From Myxococcales bacterium (GTDB lineage Bacteria > Myxococcota > UBA796 > SXON01), in assembly GCA_009692585.1 (NCBI GenBank), contig SHYX01000045.1:1-36176 (forward strand): a stretch of 36,176 nt of DNA, read 5' to 3'. This document shows, piece by piece, positions 24,165 through 32,975 of the stretch. Made by a program: the position numbers and the translations under genes. Position 1 is the stretch's first letter, and each line of letters begins with the position of its first letter. The notes beneath the pieces were generated by a model. The model was not told the origin of the DNA and ran no database searches. It was given only the letters and a program-made list of their open reading frames with translations.

Positions 24165-24608
24165 TCACCCCCCGTCCGTCAGCAACCTCCACGCCATGAC
24201 CCGCACCTGCCCCGGACCCACCACCGTCCCGACGATGAGCACGGGCTTTCCCGCGTACACCCGGAGCTCGGGCACCTGCTGGTCGTCCAGCGTGAGCGTG
24301 GTCTGGGTGTTGCGATCCTCCAGCAACAGCCTGGCGCCGTAGGCGCGGAGGGTGCCAACGAATCCGCCGGAGCCGTCACCTGCGTCCTTGACGAGCCAGT
24401 CCTCGACCACGAGGCCCGCCGGGGTCTGCATCCCGCGCACCTCCACCACACAGCCGTCGAGGTACCTGATCGGCGCCGACGCCTCGGTCAGCACCAGGGC
24501 CACGCGCCCGCCCTGATACCCGTCGAGCCAGACGCCGCCCGGATGGGGGGTCACCATGCCCGCCCGTTCGACGTGCAGGGCACAGGCAATGAACAGCGTC
24601 AGAAGCAT
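24165..24608 (-). CDS. Small exported or lipoprotein-like protein with two OB-like modules
   Basis: This 147-residue protein begins MLLTLFIACALHVERAG. That is a very short hydrophobic leader with a cysteine at residue 9, so it may be a lipoprotein, although phenylalanine at -3 makes the lipobox imperfect. The frame is open further upstream, but the ATG at 24608 gives the leader. The mature part contains two similar beta-rich modules, ending in VEVRGMQTPAGLVVEDWLV and VLIVGTVVGPGQVRVMAWRLL, which suggest a duplicated OB-like fold. I do not recognise the family. It lies just upstream of purH in the same direction and is divergent from the pseudokinase gene. Confidence 0.62.
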   Translation of the reverse strand: MLLTLFIACALHVERAGMVTPHPGGVWLDGYQGGRVALVLTEASAPIRYLDGCVVEVRGMQTPAGLVVEDWLVKDAGDGSGGFVGTLRAYGARLLLEDRNTQTTLTLDDQQVPELRVYAGKPVLIVGTVVGPGQVRVMAWRLLTDGG

Positions 24609-24629
24609 GGCGGAGAACCCAGAGGGAGC

Positions 24630-24658
24630 TTGACGAGTCCCCTCTCGCACACTACCCT
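24630..24658 (+). promoter_or_regulatory. Candidate sigma70 promoter of the pseudokinase-transporter operon
   Basis: TTGACG at 24630-24635 and TACCCT at 24653-24658 are separated by exactly 17 bases. The -35 matches the consensus at five of six positions, and the -10 at three. It lies 32 bases before the ATG at 24691, which has GGAG just upstream. It is the only good pair in the 82-base divergent gap. Confidence 0.45.
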
Positions 24659-24690
24659 CTCCGCTGTCCTGGAAGCTCGCTGGAGCGGGT

Positions 24691-27462
24691 ATGATTCTTC
24701 TCCCCCACTCATTCGGTGGATACACGCTGCAGCGAAAGCTCGGCACCGGCGGCGTCGCCGAGAGCTACGTCGGCACTCACGATTCGGGCGGCGGACGTCG
24801 CGTCGTCGTGCGTCGCATCCTGCCCTTCATCCTTCGCGACGCGGCTCGGCTCGGCTCGATCGACGCGCGGGTGCGGGATCTGCTCGGCGTGCGCCACCCC
24901 TTCCTGGTGCAGGTGGTCGACCACCTCGTCGAGGACGACGAGCACTTCATCGTCGAAGAGTACGTTCCGGGCGTCACGCTCGAGCAGGTGCTGACCTGGT
25001 GTCGGCAGTCCGGGCATCACGTCCCGCACAACGTGTTCCTTAATATCGCAACCCAGATCTGCAACGGGCTGGAAGCGCTGCACGGCCGCAGTGGGAAGGG
25101 CTCAAGTTCGGAGCACGTCCTGCACCTTTCGCTGAAGCCAGGTGCGATCTTCCTGACGCCCGAAGGGAAGGTGCTGCTCGGCGGCTACGGGCTGACGCGA
25201 AGTCCGACGACCTACCCCCAGGGGGGCGTGGCGGGGCCCGTGCCCGCGCGGATGGAGTACCTGTCCCCGGAACAGACCCACCCGGATCAGAAGCTCGGCC
25301 CGGCCAGCGATATCTTCGCGCTCGGGAGCCTGCTGTACGAACTCCTCACCCTGGAGAGCATGTTCCGCGACGAGTCGAACCTCAAGACGATTCACCGGGT
25401 CCGTCGAGGCGAAGTGGCCACACCCCTGCTTCAGGTCAAAGAGCGGTTGCCGGGGTTGGACAAGATCCTCTTCCGCGCGCTGGCGCTCAACCCGCGGCAC
25501 CGCTACCAGCGGGCGTTCGTGTTGCGTGAGGACCTGCGGGGGCTGATGGCGGGGTACAGCTTCGCCACGATTAGCGAGGATACCCGTACGTTTCTGACGC
25601 CGATCCTGGCGGGCGCCGCCGAGCCCGTGGGCGCGGGGTACGTCGTGGGACTCGATGATGCGCCCGCCGACGCCGACGCGTTCGCCGACTCCCCGGACAC
25701 CAGCATCGATGCCGATCCGCTCAGCACTGCGGCCCACGCAGCGGCGGCGCTCGCCGAACGGGTGGCCCGAGAACGCGCGGCCGAAGCCGCCCCCGAGAAC
25801 ACTGAGCGCACCGAGGCGCAAGCGGATGGCGAACTCACGCCGCTCCCGACGATGTGGGTGCCGGCTCCCACCGACTCCCAGGCGGTGCCGACCGCGGTGC
25901 CACCAGATCCGGAGGGAATGGGGAGACTCCACGCCTTCCCCGGTGCCACGGCGCCGCCGACCTGGATTCCTGACCAGGTGCCAGACTCGCCGCCTTTCGG
26001 GGACGGGAACGCGCGGCCGCCTGATCCGGTACCCGACCCCGCCAGCGATTCCTTCGAGGATTTCCGCCTGCCCCTGGCCCCAGAAGCGCCAGACCGCTCC
26101 GACGCCTTCCCCCGCCCCGCGGGCCGTGGCAAGGGTCGGAAGCCTCCCCGGACACCCGCCCCGATCGAGATCATCGACCCGCCCGCCCCGTCGATGAGGC
26201 CTCCTGACCGGGACGCGGCGTTGCCGTCCAACTCGGGGCAGACGCTCGCGCCCGACGACGATCCAGAAGGCACCGTAGCGACCCCGGCACCCGAACCGGC
26301 GTACCCGCCGGAACCGGTGCCGCGCGATGTCTTCGATGAGCTGGCGCCCCCCCCGTCTGGCGGGACGTTCTTTACCTCGGCGCTGGTCGCGCTCGGGGCC
26401 ATCCTTCTCTGCGCGGGCAGCGGCTACTGGGCCTACGGAACCTGGAACGCCGTCCGCGTCGACCGCCCTGACGTGGCGAGCGCCCCCGCGGCGAAGCCTC
26501 CGCCCTCGCCTCCCGCCGCTCCGACGGCCGCGATCCCAGCCCCTCCCGTGGTCGCCGACGCGGAAGACCCGGCAGCCGTGCTCGCCGCGATCACGTCGCG
26601 GCCTGCAGGGGCCGCAGCGGCGCCGGGACTCGAGACCGCTCCGCCGCCAGTGGCGGCACCGTCGGCGCCGCCGCCCAAGCCGAGCCCCGTGGCCACGCCG
26701 AAGCCCGCGCCGGCGCCAGTCGCGACCCCGAAGCCGGCGTCCAGGCCCAAGCCCGAGCCGGTGGTGGTGGCGCCACGCCCAACGCCCAAGCCCAAGCCCA
26801 AGCCCGAGCCCGTCGTGGTGGCGCCGAAGCCGCGGCCCGAACCGGTGGTCGTGGCGAAGAAGGCGCCGGCGCGCCCCACGGTGCCAACGCCCGCCGAGGT
26901 CCCGGCGCTCGCCCCGCCCCCGAGGCCCTCGCTCGACATCTACGTGGACGCCGCCAAGAAGGGCCGGCTCAGTTCGACCGACGTGGCGGTGCTGCGAGGC
27001 ACCCCCTCGACCGATGCCGAGTACTCGCGCTCGCGCGCGTTGTTGATGCTCGACGCCCAGAAGCGGGGCGACGACAAGAAGGCGCACGCCTACCTCGACG
27101 ACCTGATGGTCCTGCCCGAAAACCACTACAACCCGGTCTTCCTGGCCGATTACGCCCGCTGGTACGCCAATCGCGGTGAGTACGACCGGGCCCTCGAAAA
27201 GGCACAGAAGGCCGAGCGCTATTGGGCGCGCATCCCTTCGGAGCTCGTCTACACCAAGAAAGCGGAGATCTACGAGATCGAGGCGGCCTCGTGGCAGGGC
27301 AAGTTCTACAAGTCAGGCGAGGACCTGGACCTCCTGGAAAGCGCGGTCCGCGGCTGGGAACGCTACAAGGCCCACGTCGGCACACGCGAGCGCGCCGACC
27401 TCACCAAGAAGGCCGACACCGCCCTGGCCCAGTTGGCCGACATCCGCGCGAGGCTCCAATGA
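24691..27462 (+). CDS. Membrane-bound pseudokinase with a periplasmic TPR tail
   Basis: This 923-residue protein has an N-terminal bacterial Ser/Thr (Hanks-type) kinase fold (about residues 8-295) that lacks catalytic residues. The glycine loop is LGTGGVAESY (17-26). The VAIK lysine is arginine (R41 in VVVRRIL). The HRD motif reads HLS (145-147), so the catalytic Asp is Ser, and the following Asn is Ala (SLKPGAIF). The DFG Asp is Gly (GYG, 165-167). The APE loop (YLSPEQ, 190-195) and SDIFALG survive, so the fold is kept. A disordered acidic/Pro-rich linker (about 310-555), one membrane helix (about 562-583), a Pro-Lys-rich spacer (about 655-735) and an alpha-helical TPR-like tail (about 748-923) follow. 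It probably senses or scaffolds at the inner membrane. It is first in a nine-gene run, and its stop overlaps the next start (ATGA). Confidence 0.85.
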   Translation: MILLPHSFGGYTLQRKLGTGGVAESYVGTHDSGGGRRVVVRRILPFILRDAARLGSIDARVRDLLGVRHPFLVQVVDHLVEDDEHFIVEEYVPGVTLEQVLTWCRQSGHHVPHNVFLNIATQICNGLEALHGRSGKGSSSEHVLHLSLKPGAIFLTPEGKVLLGGYGLTRSPTTYPQGGVAGPVPARMEYLSPEQTHPDQKLGPASDIFALGSLLYELLTLESMFRDESNLKTIHRVRRGEVATPLLQVKERLPGLDKILFRALALNPRHRYQRAFVLREDLRGLMAGYSFATISEDTRTFLTPILAGAAEPVGAGYVVGLDDAPADADAFADSPDTSIDADPLSTAAHAAAALAERVARERAAEAAPENTERTEAQADGELTPLPTMWVPAPTDSQAVPTAVPPDPEGMGRLHAFPGATAPPTWIPDQVPDSPPFGDGNARPPDPVPDPASDSFEDFRLPLAPEAPDRSDAFPRPAGRGKGRKPPRTPAPIEIIDPPAPSMRPPDRDAALPSNSGQTLAPDDDPEGTVATPAPEPAYPPEPVPRDVFDELAPPPSGGTFFTSALVALGAILLCAGSGYWAYGTWNAVRVDRPDVASAPAAKPPPSPPAAPTAAIPAPPVVADAEDPAAVLAAITSRPAGAAAAPGLETAPPPVAAPSAPPPKPSPVATPKPAPAPVATPKPASRPKPEPVVVAPRPTPKPKPKPEPVVVAPKPRPEPVVVAKKAPARPTVPTPAEVPALAPPPRPSLDIYVDAAKKGRLSSTDVAVLRGTPSTDAEYSRSRALLMLDAQKRGDDKKAHAYLDDLMVLPENHYNPVFLADYARWYANRGEYDRALEKAQKAERYWARIPSELVYTKKAEIYEIEAASWQGKFYKSGEDLDLLESAVRGWERYKAHVGTRERADLTKKADTALAQLADIRARLQ

Positions 27463-27878
27463 ACGGGTCCTCCGTCCTCCTCATGCTCATCCTGGTGGGA
27501 TGCGCGAAGCACCACGCCATCAGCGGGCTGGTGCTCGACCGCAACGGGAAGCCCCTCGGCCGGACGAACGTGACGCTGGCCCCCGGGAATGTCGAGATCA
27601 TCACCGACGACAACGGGCGTTTCATGATCGACTACCTCCGCGATGCCGAAGGCACGCGCGTGAAGATGGGCAAACGCACCGACTACGCCATCGAATACTT
27701 CAAGGTCGGGTATCACCCACAGAAGAGCACGTTCTACTTCAAGAATGGTGAGCTAACCCTCGAACCGGCGAGTCTGGCTGAGGACACGGTGAGGGTCGAG
27801 GCTTCGGACACCGTCTTCGACCCCGGCGCCCATCCCAATCGCGGTCAGGAGGCCGGTGGAAGCTACGAGGGCGAGTAG
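27459..27878 (+). CDS. Lipoprotein with a carboxypeptidase-regulatory-like domain
   Basis: This 139-residue protein has a signal peptide with a perfect lipobox (LILVGC, lipidated C15). The mature part, from about residue 20, is a CarboxypepD_reg-like beta sandwich: AISGLVLDRNGKPLGRTNV, then ITDDNGRFMIDY, then a strand with FKVGYHPQ. Such domains often sit at the start of outer-membrane or surface proteins. The ATG overlaps the stop of the pseudokinase gene. The C terminus is a flexible, acidic tail whose coding region overlaps the start of the next gene by 23 bases. Its role is probably structural, but unknown. Confidence 0.82.
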   Translation: MNGSSVLLMLILVGCAKHHAISGLVLDRNGKPLGRTNVTLAPGNVEIITDDNGRFMIDYLRDAEGTRVKMGKRTDYAIEYFKVGYHPQKSTFYFKNGELTLEPASLAEDTVRVEASDTVFDPGAHPNRGQEAGGSYEGE

Positions 27879-29040
27879 CGGGGGCGGCGCCTGCCCTCCG
27901 GCACCACGTCTGCTTCGCCCGCTCCTTTGCAGTGCGCTCGTCAGCTGCACGCTCGTCTGCTGCATGGTGGACGGCCCCGAGCCGGCGCCTGGACCCACCG
28001 CAATCCATCAGAGTTGGATGGCTGAGATCGTAAAGAATCCAGATGTGTTCACCGTCCGTGTACAGAGTTCACGCGAGGGATGGATCGCGCTGCATGCGAA
28101 CGACTGGCGGCGCGCCATCGCGGCGGGCGGAGATCCGGCGGCGCGCGCACAGTCGGAGGTCGGCCGCTTTCATCGCGTCCTCGCGGCGCTGGACGCCGAG
28201 GCGTGGCAGCGACTCGGCACGACGTGGCGCGAACGAGGCACGCTCCCCGCCGACTCGCCGTTGGCCTGGTTCGTCGGCGCCGCGCTGTCGGATGCCGGTC
28301 GCGAGGTCGAGGCAGCCGCATGGCCGACCGGCACCCCCGCCCCTGCGGGCGTCGCCCAGCGAAAGTCGCTCCACGACGCGATTCGGGCCGGTACCGCCGA
28401 CCTGACGACCCTGCCCGCCGACGAACCGCTGCTCCGCGAGGTGGTGGCCGGCGGCGCCCGCGAGCTTCCCGACCCATGGCGCCTGCGCACGCACGCACGC
28501 GTCGACGCGCGCGCCGCGGCGGCTCCGCCCCTGGACGCGAGCCTGTTCTCGGGCGACGTGGGCGTGCCGCTCCTCCTCCCCGAGGCCGCGCCGGCCGGCG
28601 TCGCCGATGGGGACGCCTGCCGCGCCGCCGTCCGCTCCCTGGACGTGGAGCTAGACGCCTGGCGGCGGACGGCCAGCGCGGCCGCGAACGACGACGGGCG
28701 CGCCCTGCTGGACGACCTGCGGCTCCCCGAAGGCGCGCGGGCGCGCCTGCTGGTCGAGGGGGCCGTGGCGGCCCTGGAGGCGGCGCGCCCGCACTGCGCG
28801 CTCGCCCTGGGCCAACTCGCCCTCGACCACGAGGCGCCACGCCTCATCGGGCCGGTGAACTCGCCCACACTCTTCGCCGTCGTCGCCAGCGCCCAACTGC
28901 ACGTCGGTCGCCCCCGTGAAGCCCTCGACGCCCTCGACGTCCTCGCGGCCGATTGGCCCGAGATCGCCGGCTTGGACGAAACCCTGAACACCCTGGTGGT
29001 GCTCCAGGGGATGGACCGTCGCGGCGACAGCCGCGAATGA
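27856..29040 (+). CDS. Probable lipoprotein with an alpha-helical repeat body
   Basis: This 394-residue protein starts with a GTG at 27856 inside the end of the previous gene. AGGAGG lies three bases upstream, a short but usable spacing. A leader of about 30 residues contains a basic stretch and the lipobox ALVSC (C31), so it is probably a lipoprotein. Starting at the later ATG (27964) would remove the signal peptide. The body is Ala-rich and helical, with a C-terminal TPR-like pair (FAVVASAQLHVGRPREALDA), and contains scattered cysteines. I do not recognise a family. It lies between the regulatory-like lipoprotein and the ABC binding protein, 13 bases before the latter. Confidence 0.7.
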   Translation: MEATRASSGGGACPPAPRLLRPLLCSALVSCTLVCCMVDGPEPAPGPTAIHQSWMAEIVKNPDVFTVRVQSSREGWIALHANDWRRAIAAGGDPAARAQSEVGRFHRVLAALDAEAWQRLGTTWRERGTLPADSPLAWFVGAALSDAGREVEAAAWPTGTPAPAGVAQRKSLHDAIRAGTADLTTLPADEPLLREVVAGGARELPDPWRLRTHARVDARAAAAPPLDASLFSGDVGVPLLLPEAAPAGVADGDACRAAVRSLDVELDAWRRTASAAANDDGRALLDDLRLPEGARARLLVEGAVAALEAARPHCALALGQLALDHEAPRLIGPVNSPTLFAVVASAQLHVGRPREALDALDVLAADWPEIAGLDETLNTLVVLQGMDRRGDSRE

Positions 29041-29053
29041 CCAGGATGCCCTC

Positions 29054-30559
29054 ATGACCCGCCCGCCCCTGTTCGCGTTGCTCCTCCTGCCCCTGGTCGC
29101 CCACGCCGGCAACCTCCGCTACGCCGAAGACCAGGCCCCGGCCCTGCTGAACCCCATCTACGGGTCCAGCATGGCGGAAGCGCGAGCCAGCGAGTTGCTC
29201 TTCGAAGGGCTGTACACCGACGACCCGGAGCTCGTGACCCGGCCGGCGCTGGCCGAGTCCTCCGAGCTGATGCCCGACCGCCTCTCGATGATCGTGACGC
29301 TGCGTACCGACGTGTCCTGGCATGACGGCCAGCCGCTCAGCGCCGACGACGTGGTCTTCACCATCAGCGCCATGCTCGACAAGGGCACGGCGTCCACGGA
29401 GTACGGACGGGTGGCGTGGATCAAGACCGCGGAAGCGCTCGACGCGCATCGTGTCAAGCTCACCTTTGCCAGGCCCGAGCTGCACCCGGAGGACAAGCTC
29501 TTCTTCAAGATCGTGCCCGAGCACCTCTTCTCCGGGCTGCCGCTCAAGCGCAGCGACCCCTTCCGGAACAAACCCGTGGGCACGGGACCCTGGCGGCTCA
29601 GCCAGTTCAACGAAGACAATTCTATCAGCTTCAAGAAGCACGGCGACCACCGCAGCGCCGTCGGCATCGACGAAGTGACGCTCCGCGAGGTGGCGGACAA
29701 GAATTACCAGGCCAAGCTGGTGTTGTACGAGAGCCTCGAAGCGCTGGTCCGCGTGCTTCCACGCGACATCGCCATGCTGCAGAACAATCGCAAAGTGGAG
29801 CTGTACCCGTACCAGACCAACTCCTGGTGGTACGTCGGCTACAACCTCAACCGGCCCGGACTCGCCAATCCACAGGTCAGAAAGGGGCTTTCTTCGCTTG
29901 TAGATGTCGACGCGCTCCTGGCACCGGTCGGCACCGGAGCGCGGGTCAGCGGCCCGTTCGTGCCGTCCAGCCCGTTCTACAACCACGACGTTCCGCTGGC
30001 CCAGGCCGATTCTGACGCGGCCGAAGCCGCCTTCACGGCCGGTGGGCTGACGCGGGTGGGAGAGGCGTGGACGGTGTCCGGCAAACCGGTGACGCTGACC
30101 CTCGTCGCGCACCAGTCCCTGGAGAGCGTCCAGGAAGTTACGATCAACCTCCAGTCTCAGCTCCAGACCGCCGGCATCCGGCTCGAAGTGCAATTCCTCG
30201 ACGACGCCGCATGGAAGGAGCGGGTGTGGCGCAACCACGACTTCGACCTCATCCTGAGCCAGTGGACCTTTGACCGGAACGAGGACATCCGCGAGCAGTT
30301 CCACAGCCAGGGCAGCCGCAACTTCGTCGGCTACAAGAGTCCCGCCGTCGACCTCCTCCTCGACAAGGCTCGCGACGCCGCCGATCCGTTCGTTCGCAAG
30401 GCCACGCTGCGCGAGCTGCATGCGAAGATCGCCCAGGACCAACCCATGTTGTTCCTGTGGACGCTCGACAGCTACGCCGCGGTGTCGGTCAAGGTCCAAA
30501 ACGTGGTCATCCACCCCTTCAGTTTCTTCAGCTTCGCGCGGTTCTGGACGATGAAGTAG
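29054..30559 (+). CDS. ABC transporter peptide-type substrate-binding protein (SBP family 5)
   Basis: This 501-residue protein is a family-5 extracellular solute-binding protein of the DppA/OppA/NikA type. It has a Sec signal peptide (LFALLLLPLVAHAGN, cleavage likely after AHA) and no lipobox, so it is periplasmic. Conserved blocks include LNPIYGSSMAEARASELLFE near the N terminus, VSWHDGQPLSADDVVFTI, KPVGTGPWRLSQF, YVGYNLNRPGLANPQVRKGL, and the C-terminal FDLILSQWTF. The substrate could be peptides, opines, nickel or sugars and cannot be read from the sequence. It is followed three bases later by the first permease gene. It has the usual length of the family. Confidence 0.93.
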   Translation: MTRPPLFALLLLPLVAHAGNLRYAEDQAPALLNPIYGSSMAEARASELLFEGLYTDDPELVTRPALAESSELMPDRLSMIVTLRTDVSWHDGQPLSADDVVFTISAMLDKGTASTEYGRVAWIKTAEALDAHRVKLTFARPELHPEDKLFFKIVPEHLFSGLPLKRSDPFRNKPVGTGPWRLSQFNEDNSISFKKHGDHRSAVGIDEVTLREVADKNYQAKLVLYESLEALVRVLPRDIAMLQNNRKVELYPYQTNSWWYVGYNLNRPGLANPQVRKGLSSLVDVDALLAPVGTGARVSGPFVPSSPFYNHDVPLAQADSDAAEAAFTAGGLTRVGEAWTVSGKPVTLTLVAHQSLESVQEVTINLQSQLQTAGIRLEVQFLDDAAWKERVWRNHDFDLILSQWTFDRNEDIREQFHSQGSRNFVGYKSPAVDLLLDKARDAADPFVRKATLRELHAKIAQDQPMLFLWTLDSYAAVSVKVQNVVIHPFSFFSFARFWTMK

Positions 30560-30562
30560 GCG

Positions 30563-31486
30563 TTGACGCGTTCGGGCGCAATTCTTCGTGCGTTGGCGCG
30601 CCGCGCGCTCGCGGTGGTGGGAACGGCCGCGCTGGCCGCGCTCCTCATCGTCGCGCTCTTCTGGATGGTCCCGGGCGACGCCATCGACGCGCTGCCCAAC
30701 GGACCTGAGGTCCGCGCGCAGTTGGAGGCCGAGTGGGGCATCCATGGCGGCGACCTCGGCCATTCGCTCACCGTCCGGCCTGGAGCGCCCGTCGGCGCGT
30801 TGTGCACGGCCGCCTTTTCGACGTCGCTGGCGGTGCTCTTCCCGGCCCTCGCCCTGACGCTGGTGATGGGCTTCGCCACGGCGGGATTTTTCCCCGCGGG
30901 AGGCTCGGCGTGGCGGCGGGGCCTCCATCTGCTGGGCGACACCGTCTCCTCAGCGCCGACCGTCATCCTATCGCTCGCGACGGTCCTGGCGATAAACGCG
31001 GTCACGTGGGCGCTCATGGAGCGGAATCTCATCGATCGCCCCCCATGGTTCGCGCTCCCGGCCGAGCCGGGGGCGATGCGCAGCGCGGTCGCGATCGTGG
31101 TGTTGGCGGTGGGCTCGGCGCGTTGGTCGCAGGTGTCCGCGTGGGCGCGGCGGCTGCTCGAGGGTCTCGATCGCGCCTCGTTCATGGAGGCGGCGCGTTC
31201 CCGTGGGCAACGCACGATGGGCACGACGCTCCACCACCTGCTCGTCCCGACGGCCCGGCTGGCCTCCGAGCAGGTTCCCTCGTGTTTCGCGGGGCTCATC
31301 GTGGTCGAGCGCGCCTTGGGCCTCCCGGGAGCCGGCACCCTGTTCTGGCAGGCGTGTGCGGGCCGCGATTGGCCGGTGGCCGTCGGGGTCGCGCTCGGCG
31401 CCGCGCTGTTGACGGCGGCGGCCCGACTGGTCGCCGAGACGGTGGCGGTGGTGGTCGATCCGCGCGAGCGGGAGCTGGCCGCATGA
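30563..31486 (+). CDS. ABC transporter permease, DppB/OppB type
   Basis: This 307-residue membrane protein begins with TTG at 30563, three bases after the binding-protein gene. The first helix (about residues 15-36) ends in FWMVPGDAID, the typical OppB/DppB start. The EAA loop that contacts the ATPase is EAARSRGQRTMGTTLHHLLVP-like (EAARSRG, then a conserved Leu/Pro stretch). It has about six helices. The segment between the first helix and the core is shorter than in E. coli DppB. It overlaps the next permease gene by ATGA. It forms the channel with the permease at 31483. Confidence 0.88.
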   Translation: MTRSGAILRALARRALAVVGTAALAALLIVALFWMVPGDAIDALPNGPEVRAQLEAEWGIHGGDLGHSLTVRPGAPVGALCTAAFSTSLAVLFPALALTLVMGFATAGFFPAGGSAWRRGLHLLGDTVSSAPTVILSLATVLAINAVTWALMERNLIDRPPWFALPAEPGAMRSAVAIVVLAVGSARWSQVSAWARRLLEGLDRASFMEAARSRGQRTMGTTLHHLLVPTARLASEQVPSCFAGLIVVERALGLPGAGTLFWQACAGRDWPVAVGVALGAALLTAAARLVAETVAVVVDPRERELAA

Positions 31487-32238
31487 ATGCCCGCATCGCG
31501 CTCCTTTCCGCGGTGGTCATCGCCGCGCTCGTGCCCTACGACGCCCTGGCGGATGTGCGCCCCTCCCTGGCCGACCAGGCGCCCTGCGCTGCCCACTGGC
31601 TGGGGACGGACCACCTCGGTCGCGATGTGCTCCGACGCCTCGCCGCCGGCGGCGCCGCGTTCGTCGGCCCCGGCCTGGGCGCGGCCGCCCTCGCGGCGAT
31701 CCTGGGCACCCTCGCCGGCGCCGCCGCCGGTTGGCGAGGCGGCGCGGTGGCGGGCGGCGCGCGCATGGTGTTCGGTGCGATCCAGTCGATCCCGTCGCTG
31801 GTCCTGGTGCTCCTGTGCCTGATGGCGCTCGGCCCCGGCCCGGTCCAGTTGGCGGTCGCGGGCGGGCTCGCCGGGATGCCCACCATGGCCTCGTCGGTGG
31901 ATGCCCGGATCACCTCGCTCAGGACCGCGGAGTTCGTGCTCGCCGCGCGGGCCCACGGCATCCCCCCCCACCGCCTCCTGTGGTGGCACCTCGTGTGGGT
32001 CAACAGCCGCGACATCGTCGTGCGCGAGGCCCTCGCCATCGGCGGGAGCGTGCTGGTGCTCGAGGTCACGCTGTCCTATCTCGGCCACTTCGGGGTCGCG
32101 GAGCCTGCCGCCTCGTGGGGGAACATGCTGGCCCACGCGCTGTCGACCGGTTGCCTGAACCGGTGGAGTTGGCTGGCGCCCGGCGCCGCGGTCTTGGCCA
32201 CCCTGTGGGCGACGAGCCCCGGGCCGGGTCGGCGATGA
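31483..32238 (+). CDS. ABC transporter permease, DppC/OppC type
   Basis: This 251-residue membrane protein has the characteristic DppC motif HWLGTDHLGRDVLRRLAAG near the N terminus and an EAA loop AARAHGIPPHRLLWWHLVW. It has about five to six helices and ends with the family-typical PAASWGNMLAHAL region. It is shorter than the usual 280-300 residues, mainly at the N terminus. The ATG start is preferred because it overlaps the stop of the upstream permease, and its own stop overlaps the next start (ATGA). It pairs with the DppB-like protein to form the translocation pore. Confidence 0.88.
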   Translation: MNARIALLSAVVIAALVPYDALADVRPSLADQAPCAAHWLGTDHLGRDVLRRLAAGGAAFVGPGLGAAALAAILGTLAGAAAGWRGGAVAGGARMVFGAIQSIPSLVLVLLCLMALGPGPVQLAVAGGLAGMPTMASSVDARITSLRTAEFVLAARAHGIPPHRLLWWHLVWVNSRDIVVREALAIGGSVLVLEVTLSYLGHFGVAEPAASWGNMLAHALSTGCLNRWSWLAPGAAVLATLWATSPGPGRR

Positions 32239-32975
32239 GCGAGCTGGCGGCGCACGCCCTGCGGGTCTCCGCCGGCCCGCACACCCTGCTCGACGACGTG
32301 TCGCTGCGGGTGACCAGCGGTGAAGTGGTGGCGCTGGTCGGTCCCAGCGGCTCCGGAAAGAGCCTGACCCTGCGGAGCCTCCTCGACCTGCTGCCGATGC
32401 GCCCCGGCCGCACGGGCGGTCGCGTGTGCGTGGATGGCGTCGAGCGTAGTGGGCGAAGCCTGCGCGGCGAGGTCAGCCTGCTCTTCCAGGACGCGCGGGC
32501 CTCGCTCGACCCCCTGCGGACCGTACGGCATCAGGTCGAAACCGCCGCGAGCCTCGCCGGTCTCGAGCAGGACGTGCTCGCCCTCCTGGGCCGGCTCGCC
32601 TTTGACAATCCGGAGTGGGTTGCGTCCCGGTACCCCCACGAGCTGTCGGGCGGCATGGCGCAGCGCGTCGCGATCGCCGTCGCGATCGCCCGCCGCAGCC
32701 GCTTCCTCCTCTGCGACGAGCCCACCACCGGGCTGGACGCGCCCGTCCAGCGCGACCTGGTGCGCCTGCTCCGGGGGCTGCCCGGGGTGGGAATCGTATT
32801 CGTGACGCACGACCTGCGGCTCCTGCCTGGTTTTGCCGATCGCATCTACGTCATCGACGGCGGGAGAGTGGTAGAGGAGGCGACGACGCTCGCAAAGCTG
32901 CAAGGAGCCGGCGCCCGCCTGGTCGAGGCGACCTCCGCCATCGCCGCGCCGGGCTGGCTCGAGGGGGGCCCGTGA
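32235..32975 (+). CDS. ABC transporter ATPase, DppD/OppD type (short)
   Basis: This 246-residue ATPase has Walker A GPSGSGKS (36-43), a Q-loop (Q85 in LLFQDARASLDPL), the signature LSGGMAQR (137-144), Walker B FLLCDEP (157-163) and a switch histidine H192 in FVTHDL. FQDARASLDP is typical of the oligopeptide/nickel ATPase group. Usual DppD/OppD proteins have about 320-330 residues and a C-terminal domain with a conserved cysteine region. Here that part is absent, and the protein ends soon after the ATPase core. It overlaps both neighbours by four bases and should form a heterodimer with the ATPase at 32972. Confidence 0.9.
   Translation: MSELAAHALRVSAGPHTLLDDVSLRVTSGEVVALVGPSGSGKSLTLRSLLDLLPMRPGRTGGRVCVDGVERSGRSLRGEVSLLFQDARASLDPLRTVRHQVETAASLAGLEQDVLALLGRLAFDNPEWVASRYPHELSGGMAQRVAIAVAIARRSRFLLCDEPTTGLDAPVQRDLVRLLRGLPGVGIVFVTHDLRLLPGFADRIYVIDGGRVVEEATTLAKLQGAGARLVEATSAIAAPGWLEGGP

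Noticed and set aside
24691..25575. An active Ser/Thr kinase
   Set aside because: The VAIK Lys, HRD Asp, following Asn and DFG Asp are all replaced, so I call it a pseudokinase.
26659..26880. Short GC-rich direct repeats in the pseudokinase gene
   Set aside because: They encode the Pro-Lys-rich spacer of the protein, a common low-complexity periplasmic linker, rather than a separate repeat element.
25102..27126. Long minus-strand open frame (674 codons) opposite the pseudokinase gene
   Set aside because: Its product is Arg/Gly/His-rich low complexity, and it mirrors the well-supported pseudokinase gene. It is an expected antisense shadow in GC-rich DNA.
28844..30928. Long minus-strand open frame (694 codons) opposite the ABC binding-protein gene
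   Set aside because: It has no recognisable motif and lies opposite a clear family-5 binding protein with a signal peptide and conserved blocks.
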